Source: Schoenobius gigantellus (taxonomy: Eukaryota; Arthropoda; Insecta; Lepidoptera; Crambidae). From it: 64,000 bases of DNA. This document shows, piece after piece, positions 1 to 11,964 of the stretch (positions are counted from its first letter, which is position 1; each line of letters opens with the position of its first letter). Position numbers and translations under genes: made by a program. The notes below the pieces were generated by a model that saw nothing but the letters and a program-made list of their open reading frames with translations, was not told where the DNA came from and ran no database searches. The DNA lies in contig OZ012544.1 in the NCBI GenBank assembly GCA_963935595.1, positions 24,523,929 to 24,587,928 of the forward strand, read 5' to 3'.

Positions 1-470
1 GGTTGAACATATCAGATGGACCATACTTCATGAACTTGCACAATTCTTAACTAAGCCATCAGGCACTTACCATAATATATCCTTATATTATTTATAACCC
101 CGCCACTTGGCCAGTTCACACTCTCACCTGCTGCACCTTCCTTCGCTCCCAGGTCTCGCCTTTCTCACCTGATCACTATGATGTTCAGAACCGAAGTGCA
201 CAAGTCACAAGAGAAAGCCACATGTCTGCCTTATAGGCAAAGCAGGGTAACATTCTTAAAATACCGACACAGTACAATACCATTATTACCACTGAGTCGA
301 CACAACGCTATTTATACTGACAAAGGGATTGGGAATGCTGCTGGTAGTATCGGTAACATTAATAATTCACATAATTAGATTCTAATATATTAGAAACATA
401 ATCATTGTATCAATTTATTCATTTCGTTTCTTACCGGAAGTAGACAGAATATTCGCGGTACTCCGCGACA
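1..470 (-). repeat. Left LTR (truncated by window edge) of a non-autonomous LTR retrotransposon
   Basis: Bases 1-470 match 7063-7532 at a constant offset of 7062 with only one difference noticed by eye (A at 449, G at 7511). The match ends at the same place in both copies, just after CTCCGCGACA, and the flanks then diverge. On the minus strand this edge reads TGTCGCGGAG, an LTR-type TG start. In element orientation this is the 3' LTR. Roughly the first 584 bp of this copy lie outside the window. Confidence 0.8.
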
Positions 471-2166
471 CTCCCGACGGCAAAAGAGAAAGAAGTTTGT
501 AGTACAGTAAATGACGAGCCCATTGAGCATTTTTTTTTTTTTTTCTTTCATGCTCGAGGCTGCCTTCCTTCTGGCTCTCACAATATGGGTCTTCCTAATC
601 ATTAACTTCTGCTATATCTGATGAGTCATCCACACGTGTTATAGTAGTAGACAAACTTCTGCCGGTCTCTTCAAACAGCCTCCGCCATGCTTGATACATA
701 ACTAAAGAGATCAAAAATTGTTTCAATGCTTAACGTGTAGGCGACACCAGCTCAGTATCCCGTTCATACCCATTCATTTTTTCTAACGAAATCAAGCTCG
801 GAATGGGAAGTATTTCCTTCAACATATCACCAGTTGATCAGATGAAGACAAGTTACATCCCTATACATTAGTCCTATACATTCATTTCAAGTTTCTTTTC
901 CATGCCTGCACCAGGAAGAATTAAATTGGAAACATCTTTAACTGCTCCTACTATATACTTATCTTACTAACTCATTCTTGTACTCTATGCATTGTGGGCA
1001 ATTCACCAACTTTATATTCTTCACTAGATAACCAGATCTCCTCCAGTAGGACCTCCCCAAACAAAAGAAAGTTGATGTGGTCAAAATCTCTGTCCCAATA
1101 TAAGAGGTTCGTTTCAAATTTAATTTGGAAAAAAATAATTTTATTAAAAAAAACTATAATTAACATAACTTTTAGTTATGTAATTTAATATCTTTCACTT
1201 GTCTTAATGGTAATAGGGTAACAGCCACCACTGCTAATTTAACAGTACCAACTATCTATCTATAATCTATAAATATTTATCTTGATTTTTTTTTAAATAT
1301 ATATTTGACATAATGTGCACTGTATAGGTTGCTGAGGTCTCAGAACAATAATCTGAGGCTGAGGTATAGGTACATTTTGTTTATAATAACCATGGATAGG
1401 TACATCTAACCACTGTTAAGCATTTCTAGAAGTTCAAAAATAGAGATCATTTTGAGTTACCTATCTTTCTAGGAGTTCCTTATAGGGACCATGTGTAGAA
1501 ATCATTTTAACACATATTATTTTATGTAACCTAAAAAAGATATTCATTCCAAAGAACTATGACTTTTTTTTTTTTTTTTTTGTGAGTTTGCACTTTCCTT
1601 AAAAATCTAAATACGTCGAGAAACGAGCAAATCAAAACAAGAAGAAATCCTGACGCAAACGGTTCGGAACTCGCGTCCTCAACATTGCGTGTCAAAGCCC
1701 TGATCAATGTGGTCACCGAAGACCCACCAGTCCGGGCGAAATCTCGACTTTTGCCATTTTAACTTTGTAAACCCAGACACTTAACTTTGTCAAGCCCAAA
1801 CAGACTATTCATTGCTAACCACGAATTGTATGCTACAAATTCGCACAGTCCACACAAGCCCCCACCGAGGGGTTCGAGTCCATCCCAAACACAGGGCGTC
1901 CAGGTCTCACTCAAACACGCCGGGCCAGCGCGGGTCGGTCGACCTCACATACAACCCCGAATCCCCCGACCAGAAGGCCAGCGCCGAGTCCACAGCGCCA
2001 CCAATGCCCAACACATCAATTCAATTCCACTATAAATTACGAACGTGGCATTTGTTACTTATTATTGTCATAAGATTTACACAAAACACATATTGTATCA
2101 GTAAGAAAACGCTTAAAATTATTGAAATGGCAGTCCATAAAATCAACAAGTCATCCTCAGCACATT

Positions 2167-2198
2167 CACAGTTTAACAATGTATATTGTTAAACTGTG
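2167..2198. repeat. Perfect 14-bp inverted repeat hairpin
   Basis: CACAGTTTAACAAT at 2167-2180 is followed by GTAT and by its exact reverse complement at 2185-2198. It lies inside the non-coding retrotransposon interior, and its role is unknown. Confidence 0.7.
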
Positions 2199-5100
2199 TC
2201 ACATTTTAGTGGGATACCTACTATGGTCACAATATAGTAACATCTGTGACCCCTCGTCCTTCATACCCACATCCATTATGATGCCAATTTATTATGCCTT
2301 AGTGTTACCAAATCTTTGGGTACAGAAGGATCAATCCGACCTGCGTCGGGCGGTATACCATGTATATGCCAGAACAGATAACAGTACATACAGAAATTTC
2401 ACTTCTTTGATCTCCGAAAAGTCGACACTTTAAATAACTATCTTTGAGCATCAAGCCGAATCACACCCCAATATCACGCGTACTCTTACAGCCTCACGTC
2501 GCTACCAGCTTCGAGCGATAGGCTTGTTGCTGATGGTTAACAATTAAGCGCGCGAAAACGCCACCAATCACTGTAAGTATGCACCGTACTATTATTTATT
2601 CTGTGCCAATACCAAGAGCGCGGCAGCACCGCCGCCTTTGCACTCTCAGTGTGCGCGGAACGGTAGGCACCTAGGCCTTACCGTGATCGCTCATAGCTAC
2701 GCTAAAACAAACTAAAACAGAGACGCAGCTCATGAACTACGTGTTTTTGATTAAGGGGATTAAGTTCCATGACAATGGGAACTAATTATATAGTTATGAC
2801 ATTGCTAATATATTTAAAAACAATGTCAAGTATCTTCAGCATTATAATTATTATCAATAAAATATGAAATTTCGCCTTTATCTTTTATTATATGATAATG
2901 CAATATAAAGTTATAATTACTACCTACTAGTCAACTTATCAATTAACATTTCTGCTGGATCATCATCAGCTTAAAAGTCTACTTCGCAGTTCATTACTTC
3001 ATATTTAGACCATTAGGTTTACATGAAGCAAAAAAATATTACCAATTAACATACTCGTACATTAATGGTAACATTGTGAGTGTAACCTTTATCATAGGCA
3101 GCAACTACACATAGGAAAATTAACAACAAAATACTAGAAGCAAAACATTCAAATCGTTTTAAATTCAACTTTAACACTATTTTTAATCCATCAAACATGC
3201 CTACTTGTAGCATCATTCGTACACTGTGAAAGATGCTATGTTCCGATGGTTATTCTAAATTTGAATTTACAATAAGAATGTATGAAGAAATGATGAATGG
3301 TGAAGCCAATTGCTTATTCATACTTTACAAGGCATGTGGATTTGATTTTTTGTGTAAAGCAGTGGTTCCCATCCTTTTCATGTCCAGGGACCTTTATGTA
3401 CCTACAAAAAACCTCAATAAATTTTAAAGAATATTATTGTAAATAACTTAATAGTGTTGTGCCATTAATCTTTTACACATATTTGTAGGACTAATATTAT
3501 TGCTCGAAGCAACCAGCAAATTATCATTATGTTCTCAGTCGCTTCGGACCTTGTTCTGAGATTCCAGAGAGACCCACAAGGATCTGCTCCGAGTAGTAGG
3601 TAAGTTTGCATTTGCGGACCACTTTTCTCCACTGGCTGGGCTGGGAACCATTGGTATAAAGAAATAATATTTGACTGCATATGTAACAAATCATTTATAA
3701 TGCCTTTGAATTCACAATTCATTTCTTTGCCAATTAATTGTTACAGACTACACAATTCACATTTTAAGAAAAAGACTAGCGTTTGACTCTATTGCCAATG
3801 CTACGATTAATTACTTACCATTAAAAATTAGCAAAGTTTGATATTTTATATACCTGTTAATTCTAATTTATTGTAAATTAGCACTCTTCCTTTCTTCAGT
3901 ATCTGTCTACAGGCACCTACAGATGAAATTGCTCTATTGCTATAATTCTGCCTTTACAATGCAAATCAATTTTCAATGCAATTGACCCATATAAACTATA
4001 GGTATAGAGATTGTCTTCAGCAATGTAACCGTTTATTTAATAGCCGCTATTCCATCTAGCTGTTTGTTAGAGATCTTGTTCACTTTATTTCATCAGATCA
4101 GAGGAAGTATCTTTAATTTTGGCTTTTGTTAGTTTAGAATCAAGCATACTTTCTATACACGTTGTAAAAAACTTTGCACCAAAGTGGTCTGGTACTTAAT
4201 TCCATGACAAGCGAGTTACAATTTTACAATCAGAGCCTTTTTACTCTATTCGAAAGTATTTCACTTATGGAGTATTCTTACCAGTTGGTGCCCATGGGCA
4301 TCTAACATATCAGTAGTGTACCTATATTGTTAATATTTTGTATACATTTTATATGTGCACCTCATCATTTATCTAAAAATATACTATAGAAACCATCAGA
4401 TATTTAGAGGTAAGCTATGTCTTTAAGCACTAAGAAAAAGCAAGAAAGGTCAAATTAAATCAAAATCAAATCAGTTTATTAAATTCGTTATTACAGGTTA
4501 CAATGGTTGGCATGTTTTGGTGCTAGCATTATTTCCATGGTGTTACCTACCTGTGAAACTCAACTAATTACGGTAGTTTAAAATAAAAGGCTCAAAGTTT
4601 ATCTTCACAAAAACATGATATTAACTTGCAAATGTTAAGCAAATTTATACCATCACTAAACAGTGTCCATTTACTTAGCCACTTGGTGATGTTTCAAAAT
4701 GTAAGTAAAATAATGTAACATGACCACACAATGTCGAAATATTTTCAAGACTTAATCCGTAAGTGGCACTTAGTATCGAATAACACAAGGAAGAAGAAAT
4801 TCTTTGGAATAACTTGTAACATGTAGGTAATACAACAGTTACTTACCTATGTATGAGTGAATTCACTAGTTACAATGTACTGAAATGACTTGAAAATGGT
4901 ATTTCATTTCCCCCTTTCCAATCATCCCATATATTTTTTTTTTTCTCAATCATTGTGGTTTTGAATTTTCTCATCCACAAACTGTAAGTATATAATAATT
5001 TTCACAAGTATTTCGTAAAATAAAGCAGGTTATCACTTACCTATAATTCCTACAAACTAATATGAGTTTATATATCTTAATATACTCATATACTTTATGA

Positions 5101-6457
5101 AACCGATGCAAGCAATTTTTCCATTCCAATTATAGCAACCAAATAATAAACTTTTCTTTCTTTCTTTCAATTCAATAATATGTTATTATTGGTCAGCCAA
5201 TACCTAGTTCCACTAACTTCTAAGCACTATAAATTAATCACCATTGGACTAAATACACTATGGATAGGTCAATTAACAGTCGCTTCGCATTTTAGTAAAG
5301 AACACAAAATGCATAATAATATAAGTAAGTAAAAACCCACGAATTACTATAAAGGGTATCAACGAACCACATAATTTTCCAAACGACCATTATTTAGCTC
5401 GTCCACAAATCAACAATGATTTGCGTTATTTAATAAAGAAACTCAGTCTTTATTTATTTTTCCTCACAAGCGTGCTGAAAAGCGTCGCACAACACACGCG
5501 CGTACACTGGTTACCCACACTGGGCGCTATTACGCCCTGTGAGTTACAACCAACACACCGCACTATATATTATCCCAAAATTTACTATTATAAAAATTTG
5601 TCGATACCACTGACTGGTACGCACAAGCGATTTGATCATTATTAAGCAAAGACCTTTGTGTATTGCGGATGTATACAAACGAAATAAAAAACAATTATTA
5701 CTACACAAGTTCCCGTTGAAGAGGTGGTAATAAAACTTGTGTAAAGGCTAAAAACATTAATAAAATTTACCGAAATATTAAAACACATCGGCACCAACTT
5801 TATCCACAGAATATTGAAACGCGTTTTAGAACACACAGCATATTTTTTTTTTTTTTAAACGTAGGAATTCAAAGAACACCTTTGAATAATTTTATTTGAT
5901 TGCTTCGGGTAGTCCGTTTAATATCCGAACCATAGTAATCAATGATTACTGGGCTCATTACAAAATTTGCATATTCAAATAATAGGTAGGTAAATTATAA
6001 AGAACCTCGTAAGTAAACGTTAACTTAACGAAATTGTTAGGTTAATCCCAAGGAGAGACGATAACTTAGCATTCCACGCGGGTGCTCGGTCTATCGCGTT
6101 GCAGAGAAGAGAGCCAAGAGCGGTGCCTGGGGCTTATGACCCAGGTGCAGGTTTAAGTGGCCACTTTATAATGCATTAACATTCACCTTCACCACCCCGG
6201 CACCTCTCTCTGCCATTAATAATTATTTAATACGATTCCGTAAGTGAAGAAACTTAAACGTAAACAAATGGTCACAGCACTCACAGCAGTTCACTGGTTT
6301 TCAAAACTCAATGCCCTAACAAAATAATTCTTGTAATATTACTCCAACCTCACAAATAACACGTGGGCGAATGTTACTCCAATCACCGGGAAAATAGTAA
6401 TCCAACATAACCTGTCGGGATACTCGTAATTCAAGCCCTTTTTACTCGAATATAGAT

Positions 6458-6473
6458 CCCAGCACCTCCACCA
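6458..6473 (-). other. tRNA-Ala primer binding site (PBS)
   Basis: On the plus strand the bases CCCAGCACCTCCACCA are identical to the 3' end of a common eukaryotic tRNA-Ala, including the added CCA, as I remember that tRNA. On the minus strand they therefore form TGGTGGAGGTGCTGGG, a primer binding site, five bases inside the LTR edge at 6479. This sets the element's orientation as minus and is strong evidence for an LTR retrotransposon rather than a plain duplication. Confidence 0.75.
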
Positions 6474-6478
6474 TTTTA

Positions 6479-7532
6479 TGTCGTGGCGGTTTATATGAAC
6501 CGTTATGCATACAATAGGTTACACGACATAAGAACAAACGGATTAATAACTTTAAGGAGTAACATAGGTTGTTCACGAAGTATCGTCTTATCTATACGTA
6601 TTGAGAGCCATACTCGATGGAGCGGGTCATACGGCCCGCTTTACTCTCTGCACGGAAGCCGAGAAATTCTCAGTAACGACAGGAAACCTAGACGCATCTA
6701 GGACGCATTACACCTGTCCCTTCCGTTAGGGGGACCGCGAGAGCTGCCTTCAACAACACAACCCTTCATCAACACAACCACGGGGGCTCACCCCCTCACA
6801 GACCTCCAACCTCCCCTATAGTCTGCCCATGCCTCGCAACTGACACTCCTGATCTCTCTCACACAACTAGGCGGTTTCATCGCCTGCATCACCAGATGCC
6901 TCACGTGGTCCAGACCAAGTGCCCTTGACGCAACAATGCACGCCCCCAGGCTCCCTTGACGCAACTCGTACGCCCCCAGGAAGAGATCAGGAGAGGCCGA
7001 GCTCTCCGGCCACTGTTGGACACACAGAACATAGAACATAGAAACCTCTTCCAGTGTTCTGTGGTTGAACATATCAGATGGACCATACTTCATGAACTTG
7101 CACAATTCTTAACTAAGCCATCAGGCACTTACCATAATATATCCTTATATTATTTATAACCCCGCCACTTGGCCAGTTCACACTCTCACCTGCTGCACCT
7201 TCCTTCGCTCCCAGGTCTCGCCTTTCTCACCTGATCACTATGATGTTCAGAACCGAAGTGCACAAGTCACAAGAGAAAGCCACATGTCTGCCTTATAGGC
7301 AAAGCAGGGTAACATTCTTAAAATACCGACACAGTACAATACCATTATTACCACTGAGTCGACACAACGCTATTTATACTGACAAAGGGATTGGGAATGC
7401 TGCTGGTAGTATCGGTAACATTAATAATTCACATAATTAGATTCTAATATATTAGAAACATAATCATTGTATCAATTTATTCATTTCGTTTCTTACCGGA
7501 AGTAGACAGAGTATTCGCGGTACTCCGCGACA
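6479..7532 (-). repeat. Right LTR (complete, 1054 bp)
   Basis: On the plus strand it starts TGTCGTGGCGG and ends CTCCGCGACA, so the termini are a short inverted repeat (TGTCG/CGACA) of LTR type. Its last 470 bases are the same as 1-470. The primer binding site lies just outside its left edge, making this the 5' LTR in element orientation. Near-identity of the LTRs implies a recent insertion. The target duplication cannot be checked because the other outer edge is outside the window. Confidence 0.75.
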
Positions 7533-8689
7533 GTGGCCCGGCTGGGGTAGATGCCCACCGTATGACGAGTGTCATATCAACACTAGGGGGGTGGATGTTG
7601 TCGATAGAATATATCAAAACTATTTGATTTCTAAACGGATTATTTTTAGACAGACAGATATGTATTTTTTTTTTGAAGTGAGAACTTCTTTAGCGGCGTT
7701 GTACACTTTTTTTGTAATGGGTAAAAAATTTTAAACTCGCGTCAGGACACGTGACCCTGATCGAAAATTCGTAAGACCAATTAAAATTGAAATGGCCGCA
7801 GGAACTGTCGAGGTGCGGTGAGGGGTCCACGTAAGCCGGCCGAGAACAATAGCGGCTGGCAAAAGTACTGGAAGTCACACGTCACTTCTACCACATAAAA
7901 GATAGTACTTTTATTCTGATAATTAAAGCAATTCGTGCAAAATTATTCCATAACCATTCCAAAATATCCAAAACGCACAACGTTAATACTTAAGTTTTCA
8001 CTTCTGCCGGCACTTCCGGAGTGCAACCTGTCATTTTTTTAAATCTATTATTTTAAGAGGCTTTAGTTACTCATGGTAACCATGTCAGCCTCATAGGGGC
8101 TCTCCGGATCGTTACTCAGCACAATGATTGAGAAGTTGGTCATGATTCACAATTTCGTTCCTTGAATGATTGTTTTATAAACCTATATATCTGGCCCGCT
8201 GTACCACCTACACATTCCCGCAATATAAGATTTATCCCATCATTCCTCAGATCTAAATTTGAGATATGTATTTTAGTTGTCATATTTCAAGTATGTCAGT
8301 TTGTCAATAAATGCAGTAAAATAAGAAGTGCTTCTAACTAGCTAATGTTTCGCCTTAACGTAACATTTTCTTCAGCAACCTAACCCTTATCACCCACCCC
8401 ATTTGTTGTTTAGCACTTTGCAGAACGTTGGGAGATCATGGTGGCCTAACTCCATTTGTAAATGGTCTCCTGACTATGAGTAGCCTAACATACACGATGA
8501 CTGGGTATGTTGAGTAAATGAATATCATCAGTATTTATATTAAAAATTTCACACCCTTCTCCAAGTTGTAGAGAAGTATGTAGGAAATAAGGGGACAGAT
8601 TTACAAATCTTGCACGCGTAGGGAGGTAGCCGTAGTAAACTATTTATGGGACACAGACAACCAAAACTTCATTAATATGTATTGAATAG
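7533..8689. other. Intergenic stretch, no gene recognised
   Basis: Between the right LTR and the 3' end of the p23 gene I see no open frame with a known motif, no RNA gene and no clear repeat. 7533-7600 is GC-richer than the rest. The remainder is A+T-rich and could include a downstream flank of p23. Confidence 0.4.
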
Positions 8690-8695
8690 TTTATT
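8690..8695 (-). promoter_or_regulatory. Candidate polyadenylation signal of p23
   Basis: TTTATT on the plus strand is AATAAA on the minus strand, about 470 nt downstream of the p23 stop codon. It would give a 3' UTR of about 0.5 kb. Other A+T-rich hexamers exist, so the assignment is tentative. Confidence 0.35.
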
Positions 8696-9167
8696 TATAA
8701 AAATGCCTATATCTATACATGTATGTATAATAGACTTAAAGATGCACATAGAATGTTTAAAGGTACACTTGTGACAAACAAATGAGACATAATATGAGTA
8801 CAATTTTTGGAATGTATTTTTTAATATTAATTTCATGTAAAATTATAAAAGTATAAACAAGGATTTCTTTCCAAACTAATAGTTGGATAATTTTAAATTG
8901 ATCATGAAAGTAGGCAAAAGTTTAAAGGCAGATCAAATCACATCTTTATGCTAATTTAGTGCATAGCACTAGCATTATTGCCAATTAATCAATAATACAC
9001 ATTCCACACATTCAATAAATACAATGCCAATTAATTTCTCATTGATAAAATCCAATAGTAAGTTCTTAAAATAAACTTCAATAAAATCTAACGACTATTT
9101 TCCTTGTATAAAAGCACATAATTGTTTAAATTCTAAATTTAATAGGTGTCTGGCTACAAAATTTTAA

Positions 9168-9644
9168 TTATTCTATATCAAGGACATCTGCTTCATCTTC
9201 TTCAGAACTTGAGTTGTCTTTTTCATTATCATCGCCAGAAAATTGCATTTTATCTGAGAACATGTCATTCATATCATCAAAGTCATCACCACTCTCGTTT
9301 TCATCTTGCCAACGATCAAAATCAACTTTAAGCCAATGATGTTTTTTTTTATCACTAGTTAGTGATGGCCAGAAAGGTTCTTCAGGCCTCACTTTTATAA
9401 GAACTAATTCGATTAGTCTACCTTTGTTATTGTATCTGCTTTTCTCTGGATCTACTTCTGCAAATAATGGGATATCAATTTCGTGGAGCTTTTGATCTGG
9501 AGCACATACACCTTTAAAATATACGTTATTGCTATTAATTTTGATTTCTGGTTTTTCACATTCCACGTTAAATGTCAAAAATACTTGAGAACTTCTTTGC
9601 GCCCATGAAACTGATGGTGGCGTTGCTATGGTATCTGAATCCAT
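9168..9644 (-). CDS. p23/Sba1-type HSP90 co-chaperone (CS domain)
   Basis: This 158-residue protein has the layout of p23 (prostaglandin E synthase 3, Sba1), which binds the ATP-bound HSP90 dimer in the cytosol and stabilises client complexes. Residues about 9-95 form the CS beta-sandwich domain (start VSWAQRSSQVFLTF). They are followed by the family's WP-containing stretch PFWPSLTSDKKKHHWLKVDF and an acidic tail (about 110-158) rich in D, E and S, as usual for p23. The length is typical. The start is supported by a splice acceptor (TTCTAG) directly before the ATG and a donor GTGAGT 69 bases upstream, so this is a genuine spliced host gene rather than a processed copy. A THAP-domain gene begins divergently about 0.5 kb away. 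Confidence 0.93.
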   Translation of the reverse strand: MDSDTIATPPSVSWAQRSSQVFLTFNVECEKPEIKINSNNVYFKGVCAPDQKLHEIDIPLFAEVDPEKSRYNNKGRLIELVLIKVRPEEPFWPSLTSDKKKHHWLKVDFDRWQDENESGDDFDDMNDMFSDKMQFSGDDNEKDNSSSEEDEADVLDIE

Positions 9645-9713
9645 CTAGAACAATAATTGTTTAGTTGCTTATATTTATATTTTTAAATAAATAATTTAAT
9701 TCAGTAAACTCAC
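9645..9713 (-). other. 5' UTR intron of the p23 gene
   Basis: On the minus strand the donor AAA|GTGAGT (9713-9708) and an acceptor TTGTTCTAG|ATGG (ending 9645) bound a 69-bp A+T-rich intron that stops exactly at the start codon. The upstream exon is taken as 5' UTR. Its transcription start is not determined. Confidence 0.7.
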
Positions 9714-9779
9714 TTTAGAAGAGAATATAGAAAAACGTGCCGAACAAAAATATGCCTGGAATATACCACAAACTTCAAT

Positions 9780-10196
9780 TCAAAATCCCTATAAACCACA
9801 GACTAGATATAGATGCTAAAGACCACCGACCTCGAGATGCGTTCCGAATGGGCCTATAGCGATGAGAGCGGTGTGAGCGCTCACAACTAGGCCTAGACCA
9901 CACCCCGGGGCCCGGACACCTTTTACCCGCATAGCGCTATCTCTGTTATCGGCCGGCGCCCGCGTCTACTCGATGAACGTGAAGTGTCGCCGCGCCCGAG
10001 CTATCGCGCGCGCCCTTGTTTATGTGTCAGTGATGTCTACAACACAGAACAGAAAAAACAGTAGAAGTCGCAAGTGGGCGGTACCCTCGTAGGGCGATAT
10101 AAGCGTATTACGCGCATCTCGATCTCTAACCACTGCTAACCACCTCAGTCGCCTGTTAGTACTGCCACGGAAATCATCTCAAAAAAATATAGTAAA
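9780..10196. promoter_or_regulatory. GC-rich divergent promoter region (p23 / THAP gene)
   Basis: The block is markedly richer in G+C and CpG than the surroundings (for example CCCGGGGCCCGG and repeated GCGCG at 9900-10020). It sits between the p23 first exon (minus) and the THAP first exon (plus). GATATAAGCG near 10098 is a possible TATA element for the plus direction. The arrangement suggests a shared bidirectional promoter; this is inference. Confidence 0.5.
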
Positions 10197-10276
10197 ATGC
10201 CTTATTGTGTTGTGTTATCGTGTAAAATCGACAGCGGAAGGAAGAATTTATCTAAAGGTGGCATATCATACCATCG
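10197..10276 (+). CDS. First coding exon of a THAP-domain zinc-finger protein
   Basis: The ATG opens a 26-codon exon starting MPYCVVLSCK and ending GGISYHR, then a donor CG|GTAAAT. This matches the beginning of THAP domains: Met-Pro, first zinc Cys pair at residues 4 and 9, a basic loop, then GISYHR just before the usual FP motif. THAP domains bind DNA through a C2CH zinc site whose second Cys-His pair would be in the next exon. I could not find that exon in the next several kb, so the gene may have a long intron or be broken. The region upstream is GC-rich and promoter-like, which favours a real gene start. Confidence 0.6.
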
Positions 10277-11250
10277 GTAAATAACATTTAATATTATTTT
10301 TTGTAAATTAAAGAAATTGCAAATTCCATCACCTCTTGAACAAATTATTAAAATGAAATTAACCTTATCACAATAAACTTAAGGTTCAACTTTCAACGCA
10401 TTTCACAACTTCTTATCTCTAACTTTCCGTAATGAATCCTAATGTCAAACGCTACTCAATTAGTGATGTGGCACATAGATACTCAACACCTAATAAGGTA
10501 CTAAATTGTTGTATCAGATATTGTTATTATCTATACAAATAAATAAAATTGAAGTGTCTGTTGGTAATGTCAAAATAACAAGTTTTTACTAAATGGGTAT
10601 GAATATATATATATATCCGGTACCAATAATAAAAACACAATAAAAATTTTTTTGTCTGTCTATTTGTTCCCGTTATCTCCGGAACGGCTGGACCGATTTT
10701 GACGGGACTTTCACTAATAGATAGCTAATTATATACGGTATAACATAGGGTACTTTTTATCAAGACTGGTCCAGCCGTTACTATTCCACAGGGACGAAAC
10801 TTAAAGCATTTACCCTATGGAGATGGCAAGGCTAGGCGAACCCCTCTGCCAAAGTACATTGGCCATATTATGACCATGCACGTTATATAATACTAGTTGA
10901 CGCGCGGCCGCTGCCATTTGGTGTCGTTTCGTGTTGCAAGTAAGAGCTCCTAAAAATGGTTGATTGTGCAGTTTTGCTCTTGCAAAAGGCGATCCAGTAA
11001 CTCAAATCTTTGAGACCATGGGGTTACCAAGTAAAAAATTTAAAATAACGTGTTTTATTTATGTACATACAATTTTGAAATAATTGTTATGTCTTTACGA
11101 TAGAAAAATACAGTGGTACGTTGGCAGCTCAAACAATTTCATATTATTTTTTTAAAATGAGATATTAATAATTCTAAAACAATTAAACAAACATGTCATC
11201 GTATTTTCGAAAGGAGTAACCGAATCGCAGATACATTGTCTATTTTTTTA
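10277..11250 (+). other. Putative intron or intergenic DNA after the THAP exon
   Basis: A+T-rich sequence without a recognised exon. It includes a short TA run near 10605 and the dispersed repeat at 10640-10896. An ATG near 10956 opens MVDCAVLLLQK, which resembles a THAP start only weakly and is not called. Confidence 0.35.
10640..10896 (+). repeat. Dispersed repeat, possibly a short Helitron-like remnant
   Basis: The stretch contains CGGAACGGCTGGACCGATTT and then ACATAGGGTACTTTTTAT, a layout I know from abundant lepidopteran repeats related to the mini-Helitrons at 19293 and 63485. A CTAG tetramer followed by T at 10893-10896 would fit a Helitron 3' end. The boundaries are uncertain. Confidence 0.4.
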
Positions 11251-11964
11251 ACCGACTTCAAAAAAGGAGGAGGTTATCAATTCGGTTGTATTTTTTTTTA
11301 TGTTTGTTACCCATTGATTTACTACCAAACGTAGATAGAGCACTTCATACAAAAACGCGCTTGAAATCTGTCACCTAATCGACTACACATTTGTACGTTG
11401 TTAAATAGGTAGTTGAATATGCACACCCGAATTAAAATTACCATAAAGAAAGTACCGTATTTATCGAATTCAACCTTATTCTTTATTATTACGGCAACTA
11501 TTTGAAGTACAACCGTGTGCAGTTACATCACTTCATACCTAGCCAAATTAAATTTGACGTTTTAGTAATTGCTACAAGAAAATATCAACTTTATAATCTC
11601 AGACATAATGCTCAAAATTGCTTATCCAAGGCATGGAAAAGAACTGCACGAGGCCCGATTGGGCAGTTCTTCACCGGTCCACTTTTCGAACGTTCATGCG
11701 TTATCTACGTTTGGTAGTAAATCAATGTTGTTACCTCATAACTCCGTCATTTTTAAACCGATTTCCAAAATTATTTTTGTATTTGATAGAGTATACTGCA
11801 AGGGTGGTCCCATGCAGTATACTCTATCAGTATGTCCCAGTCGCTGACAAATTTTAACACTGTCTAGGAGATCATCGTTTGGCACCGACTTCAATATAGA
11901 AGTGTGATGTTGTCTGTACCTATTCTTATATTATTTTTAAGTTTTCAGTGTTTTTGAAGTCGGT
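11251..11964. mobile_element. Inverted-repeat element with ACCGACTTC ends, interrupted by a MITE
   Basis: ACCGACTTCAAAAA at 11251-11264 is mirrored by TTTTTGAAGTCGGT at 11951-11964. Without the internal insertion at 11312-11727 and its extra target copy the element is about 290 bp. The same left end recurs, truncated, at 21607. No coding capacity. The superfamily is unclear. Confidence 0.6.
11312..11727. mobile_element. hAT-type MITE, copy 1 (416 bp, perfect 8-bp target duplication)
   Basis: The ends are a 26-bp inverted repeat beginning CATTGATTTACTACCAAACG, at 11312-11337 and inverted at 11702-11727. TTGTTACC flanks it directly on both sides (11304-11311 and 11728-11735), an exact 8-bp target duplication. 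A second copy with another 8-bp duplication is at 54960-55479. There is no transposase. An 8-bp duplication with CA-starting ends fits hAT, and P-like elements are the alternative. Confidence 0.85.

Larger units (their letters stand above)
471..6478 (-). mobile_element. Non-coding interior of a LARD-like LTR retrotransposon
   Basis: About 6.0 kb lies between two near-identical LTRs and has no gag, protease, RT, RNase H or integrase motif on either strand; the open frames are short (126 codons at most) and unlike any family I know. With the primer binding site at 6458-6473 and 1054-bp LTRs, the structure fits a large retrotransposon derivative (LARD) that needs the enzymes of a relative. After the primer site, in element orientation, a leader of about 240 nt precedes an ATG at 6216 that opens only a very short frame, possibly the relic of a gag start. 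A host segment carried between two LTRs cannot be excluded. There is no clear polypurine tract beside base 470. Confidence 0.65.

Noticed and set aside
1787..2433. Three overlapping plus-strand frames in the LTR element interior
   Set aside because: They overlap in different frames, have no gag or pol motif and lie on the strand opposite to the element's orientation.
6788..7159. Frames of 60-105 codons in the right LTR
   Set aside because: They lie in LTR sequence on both strands, lack motifs and are not repeated as coding features elsewhere.
10956..11000. Possible second THAP-like start (MVDCAVLLLQK)
   Set aside because: A stop follows after 14 codons and the second Cys is not placed correctly.
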